Below are positions 47,976 to 58,738 of a DNA stretch of 64,000 bases, one piece after another. The stretch covers positions 260,501-324,500 of the forward strand of contig BSBK01002054.1 in the NCBI GenBank assembly GCA_027943335.1, read 5' to 3'. Position numbers and translations under genes: made by a program. Numbering within the stretch: position 1 is the first letter of the stretch; every line of letters starts with the position of its first letter. Below the pieces are notes generated by a model. That model worked only from the letters and a program-made list of their open reading frames with translations, was not told the DNA's origin and searched no databases. This stretch comes from Chamaecyparis obtusa. Lineage: Eukaryota > Streptophyta > Pinopsida > Cupressales > Cupressaceae.

Positions 47976-48899
47976 ATTATAAATTAGCAAAAAACTAATA
48001 AATGCAAGCATACAAGTGCAAAATGAAGATACAAAAACATTATAACAAATAATTAAACTTGTTTCTTTTTTTCCTTTAAAAAAATGGAAAAACTAGAAAA
48101 AAATCATCACAAACTTGAAAAAATTCAACAAAATCTTTTAAAAGATCGTTAAAAGACTAAAGAATAAGGTCAAATGCTTACCTTAGACGCTTAAATCTCC
48201 TTTGTGGAAGCTATATAGCACTCCACATGTTGGTGCCCAAAAATGAAGGATTGGATTTCCTATGGACTTGCCAATCCAATGCTGGGAAATCCAATTGTTT
48301 TTGCCAACGAACAAGTTCAACCACAATAGGGGTTTGAACTTCTGCAATTCTGACTCTGCAGGACCAAGGCTGGTGGGCCTATACCTTAACCAAATATGTT
48401 GGTTCAAAAGCTTTTTATAGCAGATAACTGAATATAAAACTTTTGGATTCTCTCAAAGTGGAAAATGAACTTGAGAGGAATCAAAGTATCACAATAATTG
48501 AATGTTGTTTAAATGCTATAATAGAAATGCTTTTGAAAGAATGTTTTAAAATAATGTATTATTTGGTTTGAAATAAATACTGATAACTACTTTTTGCTTG
48601 TAATTTTTTTGAACAGAGACTTCAACTTAAGGATAATAGATCAGTGCCTTTCTTCTATTGGGCAATAGAGACGATTCCTTTTTAATCCTATGTACAACTA
48701 AGTGAGACAGAGAACACCACCTAAATGCTCCTATCAACTGCTCCTCTTTAATGTCTTTGATTATTTTATTATGCTACAATCAGTCTTATTGAATTTAACC
48801 CAAGCTTAATGAGCCCAATAAGATAGAATTAAGAGAGCCTAATAATTCTAATTATCAAATTGAAAAATAATGGGAATAATTTCCAAACATAAAGTTTTA

Positions 48900-49142
48900 A
48901 AGCAGCTTTATCTTCTGGAGATAAAATCACAAAGGACTGATCAATCAAGAACGATCGAATCCATAACTCCAAATTATAAAACAATTATGAACAGATTGTT
49001 TTATTGATTGAATGAATGTACAAAGAGCTAATGAGCTCAAATATATACACAACTAAAACTACAAAGAATAGAATCTATCTGAAAATAGAATGTACGAGGA
49101 TAGAGCATTAAGAAACTTAGAAAATATTAGAAACATTCTAAT
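48900..49142 (-). repeat. Copia C 3' LTR, approximate
   Basis: On the minus strand the pol ends GGAGGGTAT and TAG, the purine tract being GGGAGGG. The sequence after it has a TATATATTTGAG box (about 49035-49046) and AATCAATAAAAC, a polyadenylation-like signal (about 48998-49010), as in short copia LTRs. The outer end is not resolved and no matching 5' LTR was found right of 53760. Confidence 0.5.
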
Positions 49143-50620
49143 ACCCTCCCATAATGCTCAATCTGTCAATAACACCAATAGCCTCCCTAAATTTTACAAA
49201 TTTATCAAGACTGAGAGACTTGGTGAAGATATCAGCAAACTGCTCTAAGGTAGGAACATACCGCAGCTGAATAGATTTGTCTTCAACCAGCTGACGAATG
49301 TAATGACAATGTGTTTTGACATGCTTGGTTCGTTCATGGAAGACCGGGTTCTTGGCCAGTTTGAGCACTCCCTAATTATCACATAATAGAGGAGTCGGTC
49401 CTGACTGAGGAACATGCATATCTGCAAGCATCCGCCGAAGCCAAACAGCCTCACAAGCTGCTTTAACTACTCCGCGATACTCTGCTTCGGTGGATGACAG
49501 AGCCACTGCCTGCTATTTCTTACTTGTCCATGTGACAGCACCGAACCCCAAATTGAACACATATCCAGCAGTAGACTTACGATCATCAATAGAACCGGCC
49601 CAATCTGAATCTGTGTAGCCACAGTGTAGGATCAGAACTCTAAGTGTACAGAAGACCATAGTCAAGAGTACCACTAACATAACGCAGGACACGCTTTGCA
49701 GCTGTCCAATGATCAGTCTTGGGCACTGTCATAAAGCGGGATATGTAGCTTACTGCAAAACTAAGATCAAGTCTGGTGGCAGTAAGGAAGATGAGGCTGC
49801 CCACTAGTTGTCTAAACAAAGATTCATCCACAACAGGTGAATCAAATTGAGCTGATAATTTTAGCCCGGGTTCCATAGGAGTGGGAGCAGGTTTGCAATC
49901 CTGCATTCTGAACCTGTCCACAAGACTTCTAGCATACTTGGACTGAGAAAGAAAGATGTTGTGCTCAGTCTTCCAAACCTCAACTCCGAGGCAATAGTGC
50001 AAGAGTCCCAAATCTGTCATATCAAAAGTGTAGCACAAATCTTGTTTGATTTCAGTGATCAAATATACTGAACTTCCAGTAAAGATGAAGTCATCCACAT
50101 AGACAACTATACACAATACATCATCACCTTAATGTTTGATATACAGGTTTGAATCCGACTCCTCTGAAAGCCATGATCGGTTAGGTATTTATCAATTTTC
50201 ATGTACCAAGCCCGAGGAGCTTGTTTCAGACCATAGAGGGCTTTGACAAGTTTACAAACTTTGTGTTCCTGACTAGCAACCTTAAATCCAGAAGGTTGCA
50301 TCATGTAGACCTCTTCCTGTAAGTCACCATTCAAAAAAGCACTCTTAACATCCATCTGATGAACTTTCCAACCAAACTGAGCTGCTAAGGCAAGAACAAG
50401 TCATATGGTGCTCATTTTAGCTGTGGGAGCAAAGGTCTCCTCATAGTCAATACCTTCCCTTTGAGAGAACCCTCGAGCAACAAGACGAGCCTTATACTTG
50501 TCTAAGGTTCCATCAGCTTTGTATTTAACCTTGTATACCCATTTACAGCTAACGGGCTTCTTCCTTGCAGGAAGATCAGAAAGGACCCAAGTGTGATTTT
50601 TCTGAATACTCTGAAATTCA
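49138..50620 (-). pseudogene. pol: Copia C reverse transcriptase and RNase H
   Basis: RT starts about 50620 (NHTWVLSDLP, KARLVARGFSQREGIDYEE). TGA at 50403-50401 follows AKMSTI, where CGA (Arg) fits. It continues [19 protein letters not shown] and [11 protein letters not shown], then shifts frame near 50150 into [13 protein letters not shown], which holds the catalytic YVDD. The RT C-terminus (LRYVSGTLDYG) is followed by a TAG/TGA-rich point near 49640. RNase H then shows TDSDWAG, SSTEAEY and the end ERTKHVKTHCHYIRQLV to MGGY and TAG at 49138. Confidence 0.87.
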
Positions 50621-52053
50621 GCTTCCGTCGCCTGTTCCCACTCAGGGATACCTTTAGCCTCGGAATAAGTCTGGGGCTCATAAACACTATGAATGTTAGC
50701 CATAAGAGCAAAATTAACTGGAGGGTGTTGTTTGCTCTTATTTCTAGAAAGTCTACCTTCGATGAGCTCATCATCCCTGAGATCACTAATAGTTTTAACC
50801 CACCATTTGGGCCGAAGAGTAGACGAGCCAGTCTCTGGAGGAGCTGGGAGAGGTTCAGGAGCAGCAATAGGGACAGGAAGTAGATCATGGTCAGGGGCCT
50901 CAAAAGAATCAGCATCAGGTGCCCCAGGACGAGCATTATCTGTATCATCCCTCCCATCAGGGGGTGCTAAAGGAAGAGGAACATTGTGAGGTTGTTCCTC
51001 AAAACACTGCTCAGAAGAAGACAGAAAAGGTCCTCGAGTTTCATCAAAAACAACATCACAACTAAAGATAAGACAATCAGTGTCGATATCTATCAATCGG
51101 TAGGCCTTATGGTTGTCACTGTACCCTGTCATCATGAGTCTCTGACTCTTGGAATCTAATTTGGAACGTTTAGCATCAAGTATCCAAACATAGGCAAGAG
51201 AGCCAAAAATCTTCAGGTGGCTGATCTTGGGCTTACGACCAGACCACAACTCTTCTAGAGTTTTGTTCTTGACAGCCTGAGTAAGGGAACGATTGAGAAG
51301 GTAAACAGCAATAAACACTGCTTCTGCCCAATACTTATTAGGAACACTCCTGTGTTGTAACATAGAACGAGCCATCTCAACAATCGTACGATTGCGACAC
51401 TCAACAACACTGTTTTGCTGGGGAGTGTAGGGTGTGGTCAATTGGCGTTTGATGCCATGTTCAGCACAAAAATTGGAGAATGCAGTAGAACAAAATTCCC
51501 CTCCATTATCTATTCTAAGAGAAATAATACTGCAGCTAGACTCATTTTCAACCAATGACTTAAAATTCTGGAATGTACTAAAAGCATTTGATTTTTGTTT
51601 AAGAAAGTACACCCACATTTTTTTACTAAAATCATCAACAATAAGCAAAAAATATTTGCAACCAGTAACTGAAGATGTATTCATAGGACCACAAATATCA
51701 GCATGAAGTAATTGAAGTACCTGAGATGCACACCAAGAGGCGCCATCTTTAAAGGGAGTCCGATGTTGTTTGCCAGCTTGACAAGCGTCACATATTCCAA
51801 GATGTTGCGTCTGAATCGGAGGTAGGCCAGAAACAAGTTCCTCGAGGGATAGTTGAGAGAGATACTGGATGTTGAGGTGTCCATATCGCTGATGCCACAA
51901 GATACTGAGAGATAAGTCATGGGCTGCCATAGCTATTTCAGGAGAATCACTAGTGTTAGTAAGCCAATATAGACCATGATCCTCTAGACCAAAAGCAACA
52001 GTACGATGAGTTGCTCGATCAATAATGGAACATTTGTGGGCACTAAACACCAC
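50621..52053 (-). pseudogene. pol: Copia C integrase and linker
   Basis: Uninterrupted frame from 52053 (550 codons down to 50401). GAG-pre-integrase: LWHQRYGHLNIQYL and CDACQAGKQHRTPF give the HHCC zinc site. Catalytic triad: D in HADICGPM, D in RIDNGGEFCS, E in VVECRNRTIVEMARSM, all present. The acidic, Pro-rich linker follows, with PLPLAPPDGRDDTDNARPG and SIAAPEPLPAP-like sequence. Of all transposon domains in the window, this one could still be structurally intact, but no upstream start or downstream RT frame is intact. Confidence 0.88.
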
Positions 52054-52059
52054 ACCAGG

Positions 52060-52320
52060 AACATAGCATACATTGAGAAAGATGAGCTAACACCCACCAG
52101 ACTGTATCTAAACATTTCCTCTACCAATAATTTTGAACTCCTCTCCTCCACCAAACACAATTGAATCACTGTAGGGACGAAAGTCTGTAAACCAGTCACG
52201 TCAATGAGAAAAATGACGTGAAGCACCAGAGTCGATATACCAAGCAGACGACCAAGCTAAATCAAAAGGGCTTTTAGCCATAAACACATAAAAAGCAGAT
52301 TCCTTTTGATCAGAATGTTA
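52060..52320 (-). pseudogene. pro: Copia C protease
   Basis: WYIDSGASRHFSH near 52235-52200 keeps the D-S-G active site, followed by a TGA. VFGGGEEFKIIGRGNV and LIFLNVCYVPGVVFSAHK follow, broken by TAG and TAA. Belongs to the same polyprotein as the flanking frames. Confidence 0.8.
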
Positions 52321-52329
52321 AGCAACATT

Positions 52330-53130
52330 TGCCTGTTGATTTGACCCTCCCAGCTTCTTTTGTTCGGAAGCGAGTCGCTGACAGCAATCTTTCTTCATGT
52401 GGCCATACTTATGACAGTAATGACACTGAACACTCTTCTGCAGATGCCTGAGAATTGATGTGAACTACCCTGTTGTGATGACTGAGAAGACTGAAATTTT
52501 GCTGCAAAGGCTTGTTCTGACGAGGATGAGGAAGTACGGTTACCAAATTGCTGCTTCCAGCGATCCTGCTGTAGGAGTTTGGTGCACAACTCTGGGAATT
52601 TCAGATCAACATTAGTGGAGGTAATGTTGAGAGTCTCTATGAAATGTTCATAAGATGTTGGTAGACTTTTCAGTGTAATAACTACCATATCTTCTCATCT
52701 TCCGACCAATGGCTTCAAGCTGATCACGAATGTCCTTAATCTTCGTGAGATGTTCCTGTAAGGACATTCGTTCATCCATCATAATGTAGAACAACTGATT
52801 CGTCAAAAAGAACACGCGACTCTTGTCGGATGTCTCATGCAACTCCTTTAAATATTTCCAGATGTCTGCAGCGGACTTGCCAAAGGGAATCTAAGGCAAC
52901 TGATCATCTGTGACAGAGAGCTTGAGAAGCATAACAGCTTCTCGATTCCGATCATCGAATTTATCCTAATCTATTTGAACGAAGGTCAGACGGGTCTCTG
53001 TGCCTAGAACAAGCGCATCCAGACGACGGTACTCGAAGAAGATCAACATTCGCTGCTTCCAGGTGTTATAATTGCTGCCATTAAACCGTTGACTGTTTTC
53101 TAGCATCAAGTTAGTCAAAGATGCCATTTG
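52330..53130 (-). pseudogene. gag: Copia C gag (UBN2 type)
   Basis: Begins at the ATG near 53130: MASLTNLMLENSQRF, NYNTWKQRMLIFFEYRRLDALVLG. Two TAG codons (Asp/Gln positions near 52970 and 52895) interrupt it. The helical core has DIWKYLKELHETSDKSRVFF and MDERMSLQEHLTKIKDI. A zinc knuckle CHYCHKYGHMKKDC (CX2CX4HX4C, intact) is near 52430-52385. A frame change occurs near 52685. Confidence 0.83.
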
Positions 53131-53464
53131 CATGAATTTTGAGGCAATTTTTGGAGTGACCCAGAAAAATCTAACAAGAACCCAAAAAAGTAGGTGGAAA
53201 GCCCAGAAAGAATCTGAAACCGAAATTCAAATTTGGTGGCTTGAAAACCGAGGCACTAAAAAACAAGATACCCAGCAAATTTGGACGAAGACCCAGATAG
53301 GATCTCGAAAAACACACCACGAAAATGTATTAAAAAAAATTTTCAGGTCCCAAAAATTAGGGTTGTAGCAAAAAACGGCTTTGGTTTCGAAAGTCCACAA
53401 ACAAGAGCCAGAAAAACACAAAATGTAGTGGAGATTTGACAAACAGAAAGCACGAAATCAATGC

Positions 53465-53611
53465 AAGTCGCGCCAGAAGTAGACCAGATCGTGAATGAAG
53501 AAAACCAGGTCGCGAACGAAGAAAACCAGGTCGCGAACGAAGGAAGCCAAGTCGCAAACGAAAAAAACCAGGTCGCGCGGAAGGAGACCAGGTCGCAAAC
53601 GAAGCACAGGG
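53465..53611 (-). repeat. 21-bp GC-rich minisatellite in copia C leader
   Basis: Six to seven units of about 21 bases with the + strand core CCAGGTCGCGAACGAAGAAA (variants GTCGCAAACGAA, GTCGCGCGGAAG). Because the unit is a multiple of three, it reads through as a seven-residue repeat (ATWFSSF-like) on the minus strand, producing a spurious open frame. Confidence 0.85.
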
Positions 53612-53738
53612 TGTAGATGAAGCACCACAGGTCACGGATGAACACCACGAGCAGAGAGAAATCCGAAAAAAATTGCAGAGTCGACCAGAGGCAGCAAACT
53701 CGAAAATATTGTACAGATAATTTCAAGAAAGAAATTAT

Positions 53739-53790
53739 AATATTGATGGTTGACAAAATAGTGCCTTGCTATATGTCAACCATCAATATT
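53739..53790. repeat. Perfect 17-bp inverted repeat
   Basis: AATATTGATGGTTGACA at 53739-53755 and TGTCAACCATCAATATT at 53774-53790 are exact reverse complements around an 18-base spacer. It lies at the boundary between copia C leader and hAT remnant 2. Confidence 0.9.
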
Positions 53791-53825
53791 TGATGGCTTG
53801 AGACCTATATAGAAAATTTTAACAA

Positions 53826-55235
53826 AAAAGGAAGAGGACAACACTTGGATCAGCAGCTTAGGCAATTTGATCCTTTAGACAGAACTAAGCCATCACAATC
53901 ACAATAGCCTGTGTCAGATTCATCTACACCTTGTAAATCATAGAGCCCTACCACAAATGGGTGAAAACATTAATGCTTTCTTTGCACCTAGAGCACAACT
54001 ATCTTTAGAGTACACAATGAAAGAAGACTTTGTGAGCAAGCCAAAAAAAGTCATTATTAATTTTTGGTACTATTCAAGCCTCTTGTTCAATGCTTCCGAT
54101 GTTGTCAAGACTCCACGATAGCAAGCTATGGTGGTTGCCATTATAGTTGCAAGTCCTGGGATCAAGGCCCCCTCACATAAAACTTTGGTAAATGGAATGT
54201 TGAAGAATGTAATTCAACATTTGAGCAATGTCCTTCCCAAACATTGGAAGAAATAGGTTAAGACATATTGCATTATCATGTCAGATGGGTGGATGGATAG
54301 GAGAAAGCATGATCATCAGTTTTGTTGTGGCATGTGTGGATAGGGTCAAGTCAACACAAGCACTTTTAATTCCATATAATAAGTGGTGATTGAGGTAGAG
54401 CCACAATTTATGGTCCAATTTATAACAGATAATTATGCTACTTGTGTGGCTATTGGGAGACTTCTAACGAGGCAGTATCTTCTTATGTTTTGAAGCCCAT
54501 GCATAGCACACTGATTTAACCATCTAAGGCATTAGCAAAACTCCATGAATCAAATGTGTATTGGAGAGGACCTGCACCAACATAAAATTCAGTTACAATC
54601 ACACAATGGTGCTAACTTGCTAAGTATCATGTCCACCATCGCAGATGCACATAACTTCTTCAGCCATGGGTGACAATATCTACTACTTGCATCCTTGCAT
54701 TGCAGACTTTATGGACAAAAGATGAACCTAAAATGAATGCCTATTTCAAATGAATGGATACAGTCTATCTTTGTCAATCATTTGGATGGTACAACTATCA
54801 CAAACTAAGCTTTTGTGACAGTTTTTCAAGGAAAAGTATATTAGATTATGCAACTTTCAGAGCTTTTAGTTACAATCTTGAGACTAGTCAATGGTAGAAA
54901 AATCCTTTGTGGGCCATTTCTATAGTCACTTGAATAGGAACAAGGAAGCTATTAATGTGAGGATGGGAAATGACAGAGAATTATATGTCAATCAGTATGG
55001 AAGATCATTGAAAAAAGATGTGATCGGCAAATGTATTCTTCGCTCTATGCCAATAGATACTTTCTGAATTCAGCATTGTTTTATACTGATTCCTTAAGAG
55101 ACAATGTAGAGGTGACAAAGGCCTCTTGAAACTCATTGAGATATTTTTCCGTACTTGAGACAATCAATGGGCAGCAATTGTGTCATAGAAGGCAGGACTA
55201 CCTTGACCCTCAGTATTTGCTACTATCTTTGTTAT
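53826..55235 (+). pseudogene. hAT-like (DUF659) transposase remnant 2
   Basis: Plus-strand pieces in the family order: FWYYSSL and FNASDVVKTPR near 54060, GIKAPSHKTLVNGML near 54160, CIIMSDGWMDRRKHDHQF near 54280 (the diagnostic MSDGWxDRR block), VQFITDNYATCVAIGRLL near 54420, then a block around ILSEFSIVLY/LRDNVEVTKGLL-like sequence near 55060-55120. No open frame longer than about 60 codons survives, so decay is deeper than in the copy at 45699-47975. It is on the opposite strand from that copy, so the two are separate insertions. Confidence 0.78.
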
Positions 55236-58200
55236 TTATCTCTTTGAAGGTTCAAAATTAAATATGAAATTTCAGATACATCATTGACTGTATCTGTGAT
55301 AAATGATAGAATCTTAATAAACTCTGGATTTTGTTAATGAAATTTCTCTCTTTGCATTATGGAATTGTTTTGGCAAGGAACCAAAAGCATATGATGGAAC
55401 ATGATCTGCGAATTTTGAGCCAGCCCTGCAGCTCATCAGCTTGTAAGTATTCTTAGAGTGTGTTTGAACACACACTCCAAGAACTTTTAATTGTTTCACT
55501 CAATGGCAGATGAATGCTTTTGGTGTTTATTCACTACAATCTCCACCTTCAGCTCAAGAACATTAGAGTTTAGAAAAACTTACAATTCTAATCATGGTTT
55601 TGTTGCAATTTGCAATTCTAATACTTATTCTATATACATCATGAACTTATCCATTTAATTTGACTAAATCAAGGGCCAACAAGAACAAACAGCCAATTAA
55701 CCTTGAAGAGATTCAGTTGGATTCAGAAAGGAATGCAAATGATGAGGTCAGCCTAGCTATATCTCAAAGAAAGTACATGACAAAGAAGGGATCAAACAAA
55801 TGGCAAGCATGAACCCTGCAGTGTCAACATCACAATCTGCAGTCTCATAGTGGATTATCCAAGGTAACTTTGTACCTCCTTACCTATTTTCTTACTTCGT
55901 AGGTTGACTTTGTAATTTGTAATTCATTTCTAGGTTTGAATTTTGAAGTTGAACTATGAAGTAATGTACTATGCAGTGTAATCAGAAACATCAAAATTTA
56001 TGAACAAAAAACATATTCAAGGTTTACACTCCCATTTTGTTTCAATCTCCATGCAATTTATTCGGCATTTAATTATCTTTTTAATTAAAGAAACAGCAAA
56101 AATTTCTGTGTTTGTTTTAAATATCCCTAGTTTCCCCAGTTAAGCGAAGTTTATCTGTCAGTTTTCAAGTTATTCCTAAAACAGATTTTTGCCGCTGTTC
56201 TTTAGATTAGGTTCTGATGCAGAGAGAGTGAATCTAAGAGTTGCCAAAAGTCCTACACTAGGACATTTTATCCCGAGTCTAGCATTGTCCAAAGTTTGGC
56301 ACTATTGATTGTTTGCCATAAAGAGCTCTAGACAGCTATAAAAGAATTTGTCCCTACAAGGAAATATATAAAGGCAAGGGAGACATACAATAGCTTATGT
56401 CACTAGAGAACAATAGGTTGTCTCTTCATTAAGAAACGTGATAACCGATAACGCAACTAGGTGTAATGTTTAACAGACAGTGAGAAGGTGTCTCAACAGG
56501 TGAATGGTTCTCTAAGATTGCAAATCCTTCCAAGTAACTTGTTTAGAGCTTGAGAGCAATGAAGCTCATATCCTTAATTTGTCAAGATTTCTTCCAATCT
56601 ATCTTTTCATGCCAACTCTGCTGATAAATTGCCAAAAAGCTCACAAGGAATTAAATTTATCAGGTCAACACGTTTGTGCTGGTTTTTTGGCCAGTTTTTT
56701 GTTCAATTTATCACTGATTGAAAATGATTTTCAAAAAAATATGACTTCTTGGTGAGATATTTTAGCATTTACAGTAAAAGTTTTTGGTCAAAAAAAAAAA
56801 TCTAAGATTAGGTTTACCCTTTTTTCTCTGGTTTTTGCAGTAATCCTTTTCTAATATTCCCTAACACTTAATCCTAGCCAAACCTTTTATCCAATTTCAT
56901 CCCCGAAAATTCAAAACTCTCTTATCTTTTAGTTTGCCGAAATATATTTTATTCCTATGATTAAGACTATGGATCATACAGTTGATAGTATTCACATATA
57001 TTTGATATGCCTTCAACTCTTTCTATCAGACAAAAATTGTATTTAGTGGCTTTTGGACTCTAGCCACTTTTACTTCTTGTGCAAATGAAAATCTTAAAAG
57101 CAGCAACAATAGGCATTCACCCATTCTCAACTTCTTCATGCATACCACCTAGAACCTAAACAACCCCAGTAGGAAAGTAATTCAAAATGTGGATTACACA
57201 AATGAATGCCCCAGCCAAGAATTTTTAGTCCAAATTAAGTGAAGCATACATCTAAATTTCTAGCCATCTAAACTGTGGTTTGACATTTCTGTTCATCCAC
57301 CCCATTTTTTTTCAGTGTATAAAGCACACGGTGCTCATATTTGATGTCAGCTTGCTTGTAGCAGTTCTTAAAGGCATTAATTATCTATATATTTTTATTG
57401 GTTGAAACATTTTAATAAAAATGCCACTTCAAATTATACAAAAAATTTAGAATCTAAAAAGCATCTGAAACATCTGACACTAAAACCAAATGCATCTAAA
57501 AACATTGACCTTCAAGATTGAAAAAATTTTTAGCATAGACCTTGGGTATAAGAAAAGTACAGCACAAACACAACGCTGCAGAAACTTGCAAACAACCAGC
57601 CTCGGCATGTACAGTTAGTACCTGATATTCCAAAATAGTCTATATAAAAGCTCTTAGGGAAAACATAGGTGTTCTTATTTAGCTGACCATTGGCAAATAA
57701 ATGGTGTTATAAGAAGCACTAGCTTGACCATTCTCCACATGTAGTTCTAGTAGTCATTCAACAAGAATGCTTCACTATCCTTTTACCTTATACTCTATTA
57801 ATTTTGCCTAACCTGGTCTCGTGCTAACCTACACCATAAATATGTTTGGCAGACCAGCATAAATTTTCCAGGAAATCGTAGAAATGGGGGATGCTGAAAT
57901 AGACAAGAAAAATGGTTGAAAATGATGTTTTCCTGCTGCTGGCTTTCAAAACATTATATGTCAGAGACTTGGAGAAGGCCAGACACAGCAGCTGGGCATT
58001 TCTACACATAGAACCCTTTCTAATTTTAAAATGTTAGTCTTTACATTTAAATTATAGACATTATTTTTTGCCATTTTCTAGAGCAATTCCCAAATTGTTA
58101 AGGGATATGATCCCCGTGCCCATAATAATTTCCAGTATCTAGTGCAAATGCATGTAATGCAACAAGCAATCGTGTTCTCCTTTAAATGCCCTTTCTAGAT

Positions 58201-58631
58201 CCATCAAAAAATTTCAGTTGGTGGAGGGACATTAATATGATTAGCTTCTTTGATCTTTCCCTAGCATAAAGCTAGGTAGTAGAATAAGTATATTCAAATT
58301 GTTTTCTCACTCCTAATGTGAACCATCTCTCAATCAACAATCACAAATTGAGATGTTTCATGCTAATATTTTGCTTTCACTTTGAATTCCATTATATCTC
58401 CTCTATCTCTTACAGTTACAGTCAAGACAAACACCAGATCTATTGATTGTACATACAAACCCATTATACAGAATGTCAATTATAAGATACCAAATGTTTT
58501 AAGCCTGTTACAGGAAAAATCAAATATTTGAAATTTTTAACTATTGCACGACTCTAAGGAAGCAACACTTCAGCTTCATATTTGACCCTAAAATTGTAGA
58601 ATTACATTTCCCAGTAATGTAGCAAACTTAC
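55236..58631. other. Intron sequence without recognisable features
   Basis: AT-rich. Open frames at 55314-55499 and 57824-58009 are short and motif-free. No LTR, transposase, RNA gene or exon-like block with splice signals could be identified. Confidence 0.45.
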
Positions 58632-58738
58632 CATATCTAGCCCAGATTCTTGGCTCAGTCCCGCTGCATTCTCTAATTAGAATTGGAAACCTTGGATTTA
58701 GTGTCTTCAAGTCCTTGTAATTTGAACGAATGAAATCT
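58632..58738 (-). CDS. NDUFA2: NDUFA2 (complex I B8 subunit), internal exon
   Basis: Core of the L51/S25/CI-B8 domain of the mitochondrial NADH dehydrogenase accessory subunit. 107 bases: one base finishing an Arg codon, then DFIRSNYKDLKTLNPRFPI, LIRECSGTEPRIWARY and a split codon G. The block NPxFPxLIRECSGxxPxxWARY is characteristic of plant B8. Acceptor TTGCAG (AG at 58740-58739) and donor GTAAGT at 58631 on the minus strand. The larger open frame around it only adds intron sequence upstream. With the terminal exon it gives about 66 residues, roughly the C-terminal two thirds of a protein usually just under 100 aa. The first exon, with the N-terminus, was not found up to 64000. Confidence 0.88.

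Larger units (their letters stand above)
49138..53140 (-). mobile_element. Ty1/copia element C, nearly complete coding region
   Basis: Minus-strand gag, protease, integrase, RT and RNase H in canonical copia order, with a long 5' leader to about 53790 and a probable 3' LTR at about 48900-49142. It is the best-preserved element in the window: only a few stops and one or two frameshifts. It sits in the NDUFA2 intron in sense orientation, between two hAT remnants. Confidence 0.88.
53141..53790 (-). other. Copia C 5' leader
   Basis: Non-coding leader upstream of Gag, with a 21-bp minisatellite and, at its outer edge, a perfect inverted repeat. No initiator-tRNA PBS is recognisable, so the 5' LTR/PBS boundary appears lost. 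Confidence 0.5.
39348..58631 (-). other. NDUFA2: NDUFA2 long intron (19284 bases, phase 1)
   Basis: Begins with donor GTAAGT directly after TATG at 58632 and ends with AAAACAG before 39347 on the minus strand. The split codon G|AG gives Glu. It contains a tandem duplication at 40.4-41.1 kb, simple repeats at 43 kb, a hAT pseudogene on the sense strand, a minus-strand copia element and a second hAT remnant on the opposite strand. Stretches without a listed feature (41.8-42.3, 43.9-45.7, 48.0-48.9, 55.2-58.6 kb) are AT-rich and show nothing I can identify. Confidence 0.8.

Noticed and set aside
50593..50989. Plus-strand frames over the copia C integrase linker
   Set aside because: Shadows of the minus-strand pol frame, which carries the conserved motifs.
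53343..53756. 137-codon minus-strand frame with Phe/Ser/Trp repeats as a novel repeat protein
   Set aside because: It is generated by the 21-bp minisatellite in the copia leader, whose unit length is a multiple of three.
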